6,404 nt of DNA from assembly GCA_023441255.1 (NCBI GenBank), contig JAEZPW010000227.1, positions 1-6,404 of the forward strand. The letters run 5' to 3'. The stretch comes from Acidobacteriota bacterium. Its GTDB lineage: Bacteria; Acidobacteriota; Terriglobia; Terriglobales; Acidobacteriaceae. Shown piece after piece: positions 1 through 4,902 of this stretch. The notes under the pieces were generated by a model that had not been told where the DNA came from, did not search any database, and saw only the letters and a list, made by a program, of their open reading frames with translations. Position numbers and translations under genes: made by a program. Each line of letters opens with the position of its first letter. Positions within the stretch are counted from its first letter, which is position 1.

Positions 1-1
1 A

Positions 2-22
2 CGCCGGGTCGAAGACCCGGCG
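2..22. repeat. Perfect 9-bp palindrome (hairpin) at left edge
   Basis: CGCCGGGTC at 2-10 is the exact reverse complement of GACCCGGCG at 14-22, with a GAA loop at 11-13. No T-run follows on the plus strand, so it does not look like a standard intrinsic terminator for a gene to the left. It resembles the short palindromic repeats dispersed between genes in GC-rich genomes, but only one copy is in this window, so the repeat status is inferred. A weaker inverted repeat (CGCGCC 43-48 / GGCGCG 58-63, 9-nt loop) follows closely. Confidence 0.6.
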
Positions 23-106
23 CTACACAAGCACAGGCGAGACGCGCCGTAGCTCGAGGCGCGCTTTAGTCGTTCGAGCAATGTCGAGTTTGCAAGCAAC
101 ATCGAA

Positions 107-139
107 TTTCCACCAACCTGTGGAAAATTCTGTGGATTA
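107..139. promoter_or_regulatory. Cluster of DnaA-box-like sequences
   Basis: TGTGGAAAA (119-127) read on the minus strand is TTTTCCACA, an exact match to the relaxed DnaA-box consensus TTWTNCACA. TGTGGATTA (131-139) is TAATCCACA on the minus strand, one mismatch from TTATCCACA. The two are spaced 12 bp start to start. TTTCCAC (107-113) on the plus strand forms a perfect 7-bp inverted repeat with GTGGAAA (120-126), giving a third, weaker half-match. Paired TGTGGAAAA/TGTGGATAA boxes are typical of replication-origin and dnaA upstream regions in many bacteria. No dnaA, dnaN or rpmH gene is visible here, so origin function is not established. DnaA-regulated transcription of a gene to the left is an alternative. 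Confidence 0.4.
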
Positions 140-302
140 TCTCAATCGCAAGGGGAAAAAGCGAAACAATTCAGCTACTTACATCGTTTGCAGCGGTTTT
201 TGGGCAACTCGCAAGTGTTGTCTTTTCCGTCACTTGCATAGGAGTGAACGATTCATCCTGAATTCAGCAACAAACCTCTTGACGAGCGAAACGCCGTGTG
301 AG

Positions 303-311
303 TTTTGCACA
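303..311 (+). promoter_or_regulatory. Further DnaA-box-like site
   Basis: TTTTGCACA matches TTWTNCACA exactly, about 175 bp to the right of the cluster at 107-139. I noticed no other exact match in the window by eye. The nearest is TTTGCCACA at 6368-6376, with one mismatch. This site alone is weak, and its value comes from proximity to the cluster. Confidence 0.3.
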
Positions 312-453
312 ATTCCGTGTTAAAGAGTGATGAATAAGGCCGTCACTCCAGCTTGTGACGACAGTCACGTGAGACGCGTGGACCCTCTCCGTTCCCGGCA
401 GTTTTTGCGTGGCTAAGTAAGTGCAATTCACCACTCTGCGGTCGGGTTGCACA

Positions 454-481
454 AGCAAAAGCGCGGCCAAATCGGCCGCGC
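454..481 (-). terminator. Rho-independent terminator of bamD
   Basis: Read on the minus strand, the 8-bp GC-only stem GCGCGGCC (474-481 side) closes over a 5-nt loop (469-473) with GGCCGCGC (461-468 side) and is followed at once by TTTTGCTTGT. The stem starts about 20 bp after the bamD stop codon, in the right orientation and at a typical distance. The T-run is short (four T) but immediately adjacent, and the stem is very stable. Confidence 0.75.
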
Positions 482-501
482 TGGTAGCCAAAAACCGAAA
501 C

Positions 502-1992
502 CTAGAACGGGTTCAGCTTGCTCAGGCCTTTCTTCTTTTTCTTCTTGGACGAGCTAACGTCCTTGTCGTCAGGCTCCGAAGAAGAGGAAGAGGAGGAAGC
601 CTGATCGGTTGTTCCCGAGTTCACGTCGTTGACTTGGGCGGGAGCGACTGGAGCGGCGCCACCACCCGGTTCGGCGGCATGGTTTTCGGCCACCGGCGCG
701 GGCGAAGCCTGCTGAACCGTGGAAGCGGGTTGGCTCGGCGCGGCCTGGGGTTGAGCTGCCGGAGTTTCAGCGGCAGGCTGGCTGCCGCCACTCGGGCTCA
801 GGCTCTGGATGCCGTCATCCTGCTGCTGTGCAGGCTGAGTGGCGTTCGGGTCCACCTGGTTGTCGGAACGCGGGACTGGCTGGTTGGGTGCGGGCTGCCC
901 GGTACCCACCCTCTCCACGCTCACCTCGTGCTTGTCTCCGCCGGTGATCACATCCATGGTGTGCTTGGCGACTTCCGGCGCGCTGGTCTGGCGCGGATCG
1001 ACCAGCGTCGGCTCGCCCACGCGGGAGGTCGGTGCAATGTCCGGACGCTTGCGCATGGTGAGCATCGTGCGTCCCCACATGCCGAGCGCTCCACGGCTTT
1101 CAATCTCTTTTTTGTTTTGCGCGATTGCTTCCGGCGTTGCCGTCGGGACGGGACGCTTCAGGGCTTGCAGCCGCTGCTTGGCGTCGGGTGCCCGCTGCTC
1201 AGCGGGGTAGCGGGTAACAATGCGCGCGTAAGCCTGGGCGGCGTTGTTTTCGAAGTCCTTGATCAGCTTGCCCTTCATCTCTTCGGGCATCTTCGCGTTG
1301 TTGCGGACGAAATCGATCTGCCGCTCGTAGGCGTCGGCCAGCATGAACAGCGCCTCGTCGGCGCCACTGTAAAGAGGATACGTGTCGGTGAGCGATTTGA
1401 GGCGCGCGATCGCGGCAGCCCAGGACTCACGCAGGTAGTAGAAGCGCCCGATGCGGAACTCGCGCTCGCCCAGCACTTCCTGCACCTCGCGCAGCCGCTC
1501 CTTCGCTTGCGGAACGAGCGGACTGTCGGGGTACTGCATAATCATGTTCCGGTACTCTTCTTCCGCACGTTTGGCATGCGTGAAGTCGCGGTCCGGCTTC
1601 TCCATCTGGTCGTAGTGAATCTTGGCGACCTTGAACTGAGCCTCGGCGGCTTCCGGCATGTTGGGGAAGAAGGTCTCGAAATCCTTGTATTCGGCCTCAG
1701 CCTGCTGCAGGGCGGCGGTTCCGCCTTCCGCGTACCAGGAATCGCCAATGGCTAGCTTGGCGCGGGCGATGAACTCCGAGTCAGGGTAGGTGTTGATCAA
1801 CGTCTGCAAAGTCATGCGCGCGACGTCGAACTTGTTGTGCTTCATCGCGTCCATCGACCGGTCGAACAACACCTTGTCCGGTTGCTTGGAGCCGAGGTCC
1901 GCGATTGGGTTCTGGACCTTCTTGTTAGTGCAGCCGGCCAGCGAGATCAACAGCGCGGCGGAGCCTGCAAACACGAGTAAGCGACGATACAT
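502..1992 (-). CDS. bamD: Outer-membrane assembly lipoprotein BamD, long form
   Basis: BamD (YfiO/ComL family) is the essential lipoprotein of the BAM complex. It sits on the periplasmic face of the outer membrane and helps BamA receive and insert beta-barrel proteins. The 496-aa product starts with a lipoprotein signal peptide: basic MYRR, a hydrophobic core, and lipobox LAGC with the lipidated Cys at residue 21. Residues about 36-280 are helical TPR-type repeats with the family's pattern (LFDRSMDAM, VARMTLQTLINTYPDSEF, AEEEYRNMIMQYPDSPLV). From about residue 281 a tail of some 215 residues follows, rich in Pro, Gln, Ala and Ser, ending in a Ser run, six Lys and SKLNPF. Typical BamD proteins are about 240-280 aa, so the tail roughly doubles the protein. 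The start at 1992 is preferred over an in-frame Met at 2052 because it opens directly onto the signal peptide and has AGAGG five bases upstream. A GC-rich terminator follows the stop. No clear promoter was seen. Confidence 0.9.
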   Translation of the reverse strand: MYRRLLVFAGSAALLISLAGCTNKKVQNPIADLGSKQPDKVLFDRSMDAMKHNKFDVARMTLQTLINTYPDSEFIARAKLAIGDSWYAEGGTAALQQAEAEYKDFETFFPNMPEAAEAQFKVAKIHYDQMEKPDRDFTHAKRAEEEYRNMIMQYPDSPLVPQAKERLREVQEVLGEREFRIGRFYYLRESWAAAIARLKSLTDTYPLYSGADEALFMLADAYERQIDFVRNNAKMPEEMKGKLIKDFENNAAQAYARIVTRYPAEQRAPDAKQRLQALKRPVPTATPEAIAQNKKEIESRGALGMWGRTMLTMRKRPDIAPTSRVGEPTLVDPRQTSAPEVAKHTMDVITGGDKHEVSVERVGTGQPAPNQPVPRSDNQVDPNATQPAQQQDDGIQSLSPSGGSQPAAETPAAQPQAAPSQPASTVQQASPAPVAENHAAEPGGGAAPVAPAQVNDVNSGTTDQASSSSSSSEPDDKDVSSSKKKKKKGLSKLNPF

Positions 1993-1997
1993 TCCTA

Positions 1998-2002
1998 CCT
2001 CT
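1998..2002 (-). promoter_or_regulatory. Ribosome binding site that sets the bamD start
   Basis: AGAGG on the minus strand lies 5 nt before the ATG at 1990-1992. It supports the start that gives a clean lipoprotein signal peptide, against the longer frame opening at 2052, whose extra 20 residues (MQWFPRARTQ...) do not resemble a signal peptide. Confidence 0.6.
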
Positions 2003-2118
2003 GGGAGACGTGCAACGAACGCCTGCGTACGGGCACGAGGGAACCACTGCATCTAGTAACCCACCCGGTCCACACTGGTTGCGCTCTGCTCCGTATAGTG
2101 TACCGCAGAAGCCAATGC

Positions 2119-2188
2119 CGAGTACCGAGTAACGAGTACCGAGTTGGGAGTACCTAGTACCTACTACCTAGTTGTTAGTACCCGGTGC
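2119..2188. repeat. Degenerate tandem heptamer array, about 10 units
   Basis: Ten consecutive 7-bp units can be laid end to end without a gap: CGAGTAC, CGAGTAA, CGAGTAC, CGAGTTG, GGAGTAC, CTAGTAC, CTACTAC, CTAGTTG, TTAGTAC, CCGGTGC. The core is AGTAC or AGTTG, and the first two bases drift from CG to CT along the array. The array fills the middle of the 240-bp gap between rpe and bamD and is not coding. Period 7 with point drift and no spacers excludes a CRISPR. It resembles the simple AGTACC-type intergenic repeats of acidobacterial genomes (general recollection, not searched). Confidence 0.75.
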
Positions 2189-2193
2189 ATTGA

Positions 2194-2221
2194 CGAGTTG
2201 CAACCCGGTACTCACAACTCG
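2194..2221. repeat. Inverted repeat next to the heptamer array
   Basis: CGAGTTG (2194-2200) is the exact reverse complement of CAACTCG (2215-2221), with 14 nt between them. The arms have the same sequence as one of the heptamer units (2140-2146), so it is probably a turned-round extension of the array. It lies just 3' of the rpe stop on the minus strand and could form a hairpin in that transcript, but no T-run follows, so I do not call it a terminator. Confidence 0.45.
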
Positions 2222-2232
2222 GGACTTTCTGC

Positions 2233-2907
2233 TCACACCTGCTGGAGCGTGGCGTTCCGGGCTGCCTGCAACAAGTTTTGTACGTTGCTGGTGGGATTCC
2301 CCTTCCCGAACACCGCGTTGCCCGCGACCAGTATTTCGGCCCCGGCTTTTACTACCGAGGCGATGGTCTCCAGGGAGACGCCACCATCCACCTCGATGCG
2401 GAACTCGGCGCCCTTCGCATTACGCATGGTGACCAGCTTGCGTATCTTGTCGAGAGATGCGGGTATGAACTTCTGCCCGCCGAAACCGGGGTTCACCGAC
2501 ATCACCAGTACGTAATCCACGATGTCCAGCACCTCGCCCAGCATGTGCACCGGAGTCGCCGGATTCAGAACCACTCCCGCTTTGGCCCCGAGCTCCCTGA
2601 TCATCGTCAGAGTTCGGTTCAGGTGAGTACAGACCTCCTGGTGAACCGAGATCCAGTCCGCCCCGGCATCGACGAACGCAGGAATGAACTCGTTCGGGTT
2701 ATCAATCATCAGGTGGCAGTCGATCGGGACCTCGGTCACCTTGCGCAGCGACTTCACCACGGGCGGGCCAACGGTCATGTTGGGGACAAAATGACCGTCC
2801 ATGATGTCTATGTGCAGCACGGAGCCGCCACCCGCTATTGCGGCGCGAATTTCGTCCCCAAGCCGGGCGAAATCGGCGGACAGGATCGATGGAGCTAGCT
2901 GGATCAC
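2233..2907 (-). CDS. rpe: Ribulose-phosphate 3-epimerase
   Basis: A cytosolic (beta/alpha)8-barrel enzyme that interconverts D-ribulose 5-phosphate and D-xylulose 5-phosphate in the non-oxidative pentose phosphate pathway and, where present, the Calvin cycle. The 224-aa product is the normal family length and complete. Family signatures are all present: LAPSILSADFARLG at the N-terminus, HIDIMDGHFVPN with metal ligand His32 and catalytic/metal Asp34, DCHLM with metal ligand His65, the phosphate-binding MSVNPGFGGQ (136-145), and EVDGG with the second catalytic Asp174. The start is a GTG at 2905-2907, which places the family's usual first residues directly after it. A weak GAGAG lies 4 nt upstream. 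It sits about 270 bp after the SPFH gene and 240 bp before bamD, both gaps filled with repeats, so it is probably transcribed on its own. Confidence 0.95.
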   Translation of the reverse strand: MIQLAPSILSADFARLGDEIRAAIAGGGSVLHIDIMDGHFVPNMTVGPPVVKSLRKVTEVPIDCHLMIDNPNEFIPAFVDAGADWISVHQEVCTHLNRTLTMIRELGAKAGVVLNPATPVHMLGEVLDIVDYVLVMSVNPGFGGQKFIPASLDKIRKLVTMRNAKGAEFRIEVDGGVSLETIASVVKAGAEILVAGNAVFGKGNPTSNVQNLLQAARNATLQQV

Positions 2908-2930
2908 AAGTCTCTCGCGGTGAACGCGGA

Positions 2931-2939
2931 ATCATAGCA
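2931..2939 (-). promoter_or_regulatory. Candidate extended -10 promoter for rpe
   Basis: On the minus strand TGCTATGAT is a TGn-extended -10 with hexamer TATGAT (5 of 6 to TATAAT). With an 18-bp spacer the -35 would be CTGAGT, only 3 of 6 to TTGACA, which is tolerable for an extended -10 promoter. Transcription would start near 2924, leaving a leader of about 17 nt before the GTG. Confidence 0.4.
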
Positions 2940-3022
2940 CGGAAAGGCGCCGCGACTCAGTGCAGGACGTGGACAGAAACTCGCCGGCCACCGCAACTAC
3001 CACCCCAGGCGTTGTCATCCTT

Positions 3023-3058
3023 AGAGCCTGTGATTTTTACAGAGCCTGTGACTTTTAC
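3023..3058. repeat. Two tandem 18-bp repeats
   Basis: AGAGCCTGTGATTTTTAC (3023-3040) is followed directly by AGAGCCTGTGACTTTTAC (3041-3058), which differs at one base. A diverged single copy (15 of 18 identical to the first) lies at 4720-4737, again just before the hairpin repeat, so the 18-mer appears to belong to the same composite element. Confidence 0.75.
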
Positions 3059-3065
3059 GGACGTT

Positions 3066-3152
3066 GTCACTCCGAGGAGCAAAGCGACGAGGAACCCCTA
3101 CCGCGGGAACGCCGTTCATGACGTAGGGGTTCCTCGGTGCGCTCGGAATGAC
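3066..3152. repeat. Long imperfect hairpin repeat, copy 1
   Basis: The outer arms pair GTCACTCCGAG (3066-3076) with CTCGGAATGAC (3142-3152), one mismatch. The inner arms pair CGAGGAACCCCTAC (3088-3101) perfectly with 3123-3136. The two stems are separated by an asymmetric internal loop containing GAGCAAAGCGA, and the apical loop is 21 nt. The left arm matches copy 2 (4775-4810) at 33 of 36 bases. The element lies 25 bp after the SPFH stop codon and could fold at the 3' end of that mRNA, though no T-run follows. It is a REP/MITE-like palindrome carrying no gene of its own. Confidence 0.8.
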
Positions 3153-3177
3153 AAAAGCTTCGAAAAAGTGGAATACC

Positions 3178-4029
3178 TTACTGGCCCAATATCAAAGGCA
3201 GTCCATTCTTCGGGTTCCCGATGACGACGATCTTCGTGTTTGGGCTCTTGGACAGGTTCTCCGTCGCCTCAATGCCTTTCCACTCCAGCAGCTGAGGGCT
3301 GATACCCTGGGCAACGATCTGCTGGAAGTCACGGATACCGCCCGCCTCGATGCGCTTGCGCTCGGCCTCCTGTTTTTCCTTCTGCAGCCGGAAGCTCATG
3401 GCCAGCGACTCCTGTTCCGCCTGCTGCTTGGCTTCGATCGACTGCTTCAGCGCGGCCGGGAGCTGAATATCCCGCAGCAGAATGTTCTCCACCACGATGC
3501 CGCGCTTGCTCAGTTCGCGGTTCAGCGTGTTGATGATCTCCGCGGCCACTTTCTCGCGTTCGCCGGAGTAGAGCGCATTGGCCGAATGCGATGCCGTACT
3601 CTCGCGAATGGCGGATCGCAGGTTCGGTTCCACAACGATGTCGGCATAGTGAGGTCCGATCTTCTGGTAGACATCTGCGGCGTTCGGCGCATTCAAGTGG
3701 AACAGGAGCGAGGTATCCATCGTGATGATGAGCCCCTCGTTCGACGGAACGGAAGCTGTCTCCTTGATCTCCTGCGTGCGGACGCTCATCACGTTGTTCA
3801 CCTTGAACGGGTTCACCATGTGCATGCCCTCGGGTAGCACCTCGCCCGTCACACGGCCGAACAGCGTCAGAACGCCGACGTGGCCGGCCGGCACATACGC
3901 CACCGAAGCCCAAAGCAGGATGATCAGGACGATGCCGCCGAACAGCAGGCCAGCCCCGCGCAGCACCGAACGTCCGCTCACATCAACGACCCGCGGCCTT
4001 GCGCTGCTTCCAAATCCGTAATCCGTCAT
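3178..4029 (-). CDS. SPFH/prohibitin-family membrane protein
   Basis: The 283-aa product belongs to the SPFH (stomatin/prohibitin/flotillin/HflKC) superfamily: inner-membrane proteins that oligomerise into large rings or cages and, in known cases, influence membrane proteases and lipid organisation. A short basic N-terminus precedes one membrane segment (about residues 25-46, GLLFGGIVLIILLWASVAYV). The SPFH domain spans about 47-215, with VPAGHVGVLTLFGRV at its start, LPEGMHMVNPF, and the prohibitin-like ITMDTSLLFHL and IRESTASHSANALYS. A charged coiled-coil (about 190-245, rich in Lys, Glu, Gln) and a short hydrophobic C-terminus follow. The likely topology is a single N-terminal anchor with the bulk outside the cytoplasm, as in prohibitin/HflK types. 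ATG 4027-4029 was chosen over an upstream Met (4173) because GGGAGG stands 5 nt before it and because the extra 48 residues would run into the ruvA coding region. The specific partner is unknown. Confidence 0.88.
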   Translation of the reverse strand: MTDYGFGSSARPRVVDVSGRSVLRGAGLLFGGIVLIILLWASVAYVPAGHVGVLTLFGRVTGEVLPEGMHMVNPFKVNNVMSVRTQEIKETASVPSNEGLIITMDTSLLFHLNAPNAADVYQKIGPHYADIVVEPNLRSAIRESTASHSANALYSGEREKVAAEIINTLNRELSKRGIVVENILLRDIQLPAALKQSIEAKQQAEQESLAMSFRLQKEKQEAERKRIEAGGIRDFQQIVAQGISPQLLEWKGIEATENLSKSPNTKIVVIGNPKNGLPLILGQ

Positions 4030-4034
4030 ACATT

Positions 4035-4040
4035 CCTCCC
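4035..4040 (-). promoter_or_regulatory. Strong ribosome binding site of the SPFH gene
   Basis: GGGAGG on the minus strand, 5 nt before the ATG at 4027-4029. It fixes the start and excludes the longer frame that would overlap ruvA. Another ATG at 4031-4033 is out of frame. Confidence 0.75.
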
Positions 4041-4108
4041 CAGAGACCACTCGGCGCCAGTGTACCGTGTTACCCAACTGCGGGCTATCACCCAAAGGCG
4101 GTACCCGA

Positions 4109-4114
4109 TACAAT
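4109..4114 (+). promoter_or_regulatory. Candidate -10 box of ruvA, leaderless placement
   Basis: TACAAT matches TATAAT at 5 of 6 positions. Its last base is 6 nt before the GTG start at 4121, so a transcript beginning at the usual distance would start at or next to the start codon. There is no Shine-Dalgarno sequence between (CTCCCC only), which fits a leaderless mRNA. The -35 is poor at any normal spacing. On the minus strand the same bases could serve as a -35 (TTGTAT) with TGATAG 17 bp further on as a -10 for the SPFH gene. That reading is weaker. Confidence 0.4.
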
Positions 4115-4120
4115 CTCCCC

Positions 4121-4708
4121 GTGATTGCATATCTTCGCGGCAAGCTGATTTCGAAGCACCCGAACCAGGCCATCGTCGAATGCGCGGGCGTCGGCTACGA
4201 CGTAACCATCACCGTGCCGACCTTCAGCGAGCTGCCCCCAGCCGGCACTGAAGTGGCGCTCTTCATTCATACGCACGTTCGCGAAGACGCCCTGGCGCTC
4301 TTTGGTTTTCTGCGCGTGCAGGAAAAGCAGCTTTTTGAGAAGCTGATCAGTGTTAGCGGCATCGGGCCGAAGCTGGCTATCACCATCTTGAGCGGCATGG
4401 CTACAGAGCAGATGGTCTCGGCCATCCGCGGCGCCGACGTCGCGCGCCTCACCAAGATCCCTGGCATCGGAAAGAAAACCGCCGAACGCATGGTGTTGGA
4501 ATTGCGAGACAAGCTGGAAGCATTCGGAGCCACACCCGAAGTCGTCCCGGTCAGCCCCGTCGAGGAAGATGTCCTTTCCGCGCTCGTGAACCTGGGCTAT
4601 CAACGACCGGCAGCAGAACGCGCCGTGAACGCAGCCATCAAGAACGCAGGCGGCCAACCGACCTTCGACGTGCTGTTCCGCGAAGCGCTGGGGGCGCTGT
4701 CGAAGTAA
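4121..4708 (+). CDS. ruvA: Holliday junction DNA helicase subunit RuvA
   Basis: RuvA binds four-way DNA junctions as a tetramer and loads the RuvB motor for branch migration in recombinational repair. The 195-aa product is complete and close to the usual 190-205 aa. Domain I (about 1-63) is an OB fold starting MIAYLRGKL, with the acidic-pin residues Glu55 and Asp56 at the positions known in E. coli RuvA. Domain II carries two helix-hairpin-helix DNA-binding motifs, VSGIGPKLA (about 78-86) and IPGIGKKTAE (113-122). After a short Pro/Val linker, domain III (about 147-195, EEDVLSALVNLGY... to GALSK) is the RuvB-contacting region. GTG 4121 was chosen because the family begins at MIAYLRG. An earlier in-frame ATG at 4067 would add 18 unrelated residues. 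The gene is divergent from the SPFH gene (91-bp gap) and stands alone here: no ruvB or ruvC is in view. Confidence 0.95.
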   Translation: MIAYLRGKLISKHPNQAIVECAGVGYDVTITVPTFSELPPAGTEVALFIHTHVREDALALFGFLRVQEKQLFEKLISVSGIGPKLAITILSGMATEQMVSAIRGADVARLTKIPGIGKKTAERMVLELRDKLEAFGATPEVVPVSPVEEDVLSALVNLGYQRPAAERAVNAAIKNAGGQPTFDVLFREALGALSK

Positions 4709-4719
4709 CGGTCGTCTTG

Positions 4720-4737
4720 AGAGTCTGTAATCTTTAC
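4720..4737. repeat. Diverged single copy of the 18-bp repeat
   Basis: AGAGTCTGTAATCTTTAC is 15 of 18 identical to the unit at 3023-3040. It stands 11 bp after the ruvA stop and upstream of the second hairpin copy, separated from it by a stretch with GTCATCCTGAGCG (4741-4753), which echoes GTTGTCATCC (3011-3020) before the first copy. Confidence 0.6.
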
Positions 4738-4774
4738 GCTGTCATCCTGAGCGTGTGTGACCTTGTCGAACGTT

Positions 4775-4860
4775 GTCATTCCGAGGAGCGAAGCGACGAG
4801 GAACCTCTACTCGCAGCAACGCTGTCGATGGCGTAGGGTTCCTCGCTGCGCTCGGAATAC
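4775..4860. repeat. Long imperfect hairpin repeat, copy 2
   Basis: Same architecture and orientation as the element at 3066-3152. The left arm (4775-4810, starting GTCATTCCGAGG) and right arm (4833-4860, ending CTCGGAATAC) form an outer stem and an inner stem built on CGAGGAACC, here with one bulged T, around a 22-nt loop. The loop sequences of the two copies differ more than the arms, as expected if the stem is what is kept. Homology runs on past the right arm (AAGCTTC in both copies). It lies between two convergent genes, ruvA and the rhomboid gene, and may act as a two-way transcription stop, although no T-runs flank it. Confidence 0.8.
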
Positions 4861-4870
4861 AAGCTTCAAA

Positions 4871-4902
4871 TAGTCAGGCGGTGCGAGCGAAGCGAAAGAC
4901 TA
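4871..4902. repeat. Repeat fragment reaching the rhomboid stop codon
   Basis: GAGCGAAGCGA at 4885-4895 is an exact 11-base copy of the internal-loop segment of the hairpin repeat (4786-4796). The fragment is bounded by TAGTC (4871-4875) and GACTA (4898-4902), a 5-bp inverted repeat whose right arm contains the TAG stop of the rhomboid gene. On the minus strand it would fold a small hairpin right after translation ends, followed by TTTG. Both function and origin are inferred. Confidence 0.4.

Larger units (their letters stand above)
23..453. other. Non-coding stretch, no gene recognised
   Basis: About 430 bases without a convincing gene. The only open frames (for example plus 81-323, and a minus frame over 264-491) give Cys/Ser-rich or low-complexity translations with no family resemblance and no good ribosome binding site, and base composition is less GC-rich than in the flanking genes. 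What it does hold is the DnaA-box-like group described separately at 107-139 and 303-311, and alternating GTCAC/GTGAC pentamers at 342-346, 355-359 and 364-368. It could be the upstream region of a gene that lies to the left and reads leftward, out of view. Confidence 0.5.

Noticed and set aside
81..323. Plus-strand frame of 80 codons in the gene-free left region
   Set aside because: No ribosome binding site, a Cys/Ser/Asn-rich translation without recognisable features, and it runs through the DnaA-box-like sites.
421..1755. Long plus-strand open frame (444 codons) opposite bamD
   Set aside because: It lies antisense to a well-supported bamD, its translation is rich in Arg/Leu/Gly/Val with no family resemblance, and it is what GC-rich codon bias gives in the opposite frame.
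1993..2052. Longer bamD start (20 extra residues)
   Set aside because: The extra residues do not form a signal peptide and would bury the lipobox further in. The start at 1992 has its own AGAGG.
2091..2105. Possible bamD promoter (TACACT or TATACG on the minus strand)
   Set aside because: Each is only 4 of 6 to a -10 box, and no acceptable -35 stands at 16-18 bp, so it is too weak to list.
2119..2221. Possible CRISPR array
   Set aside because: The repeat period is 7 bp with no unique spacers and no cas genes are present. It is a simple tandem repeat.
2278..2898. Plus-strand open frame of 206 codons opposite rpe
   Set aside because: It is the complement of the conserved rpe gene, with a His/Arg-rich translation typical of shadow frames.
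4067..4120. Upstream ATG start for ruvA
   Set aside because: RuvA proteins begin at MIAYLRG. The extra 18 residues are unrelated and the ATG has no ribosome binding site.
4030..4173. Longer SPFH-protein start (48 extra residues)
   Set aside because: It would overlap the start of ruvA, has no membrane or family features, and bypasses the strong GGGAGG at 4035-4040.
3178..4708. SPFH plus ruvA between direct repeats as a mobile two-gene cassette
   Set aside because: ruvA is a core gene, no transposase or target duplication is visible, and base composition is like the rest. The flanking repeats are kept as a finding, not as a mobile element.
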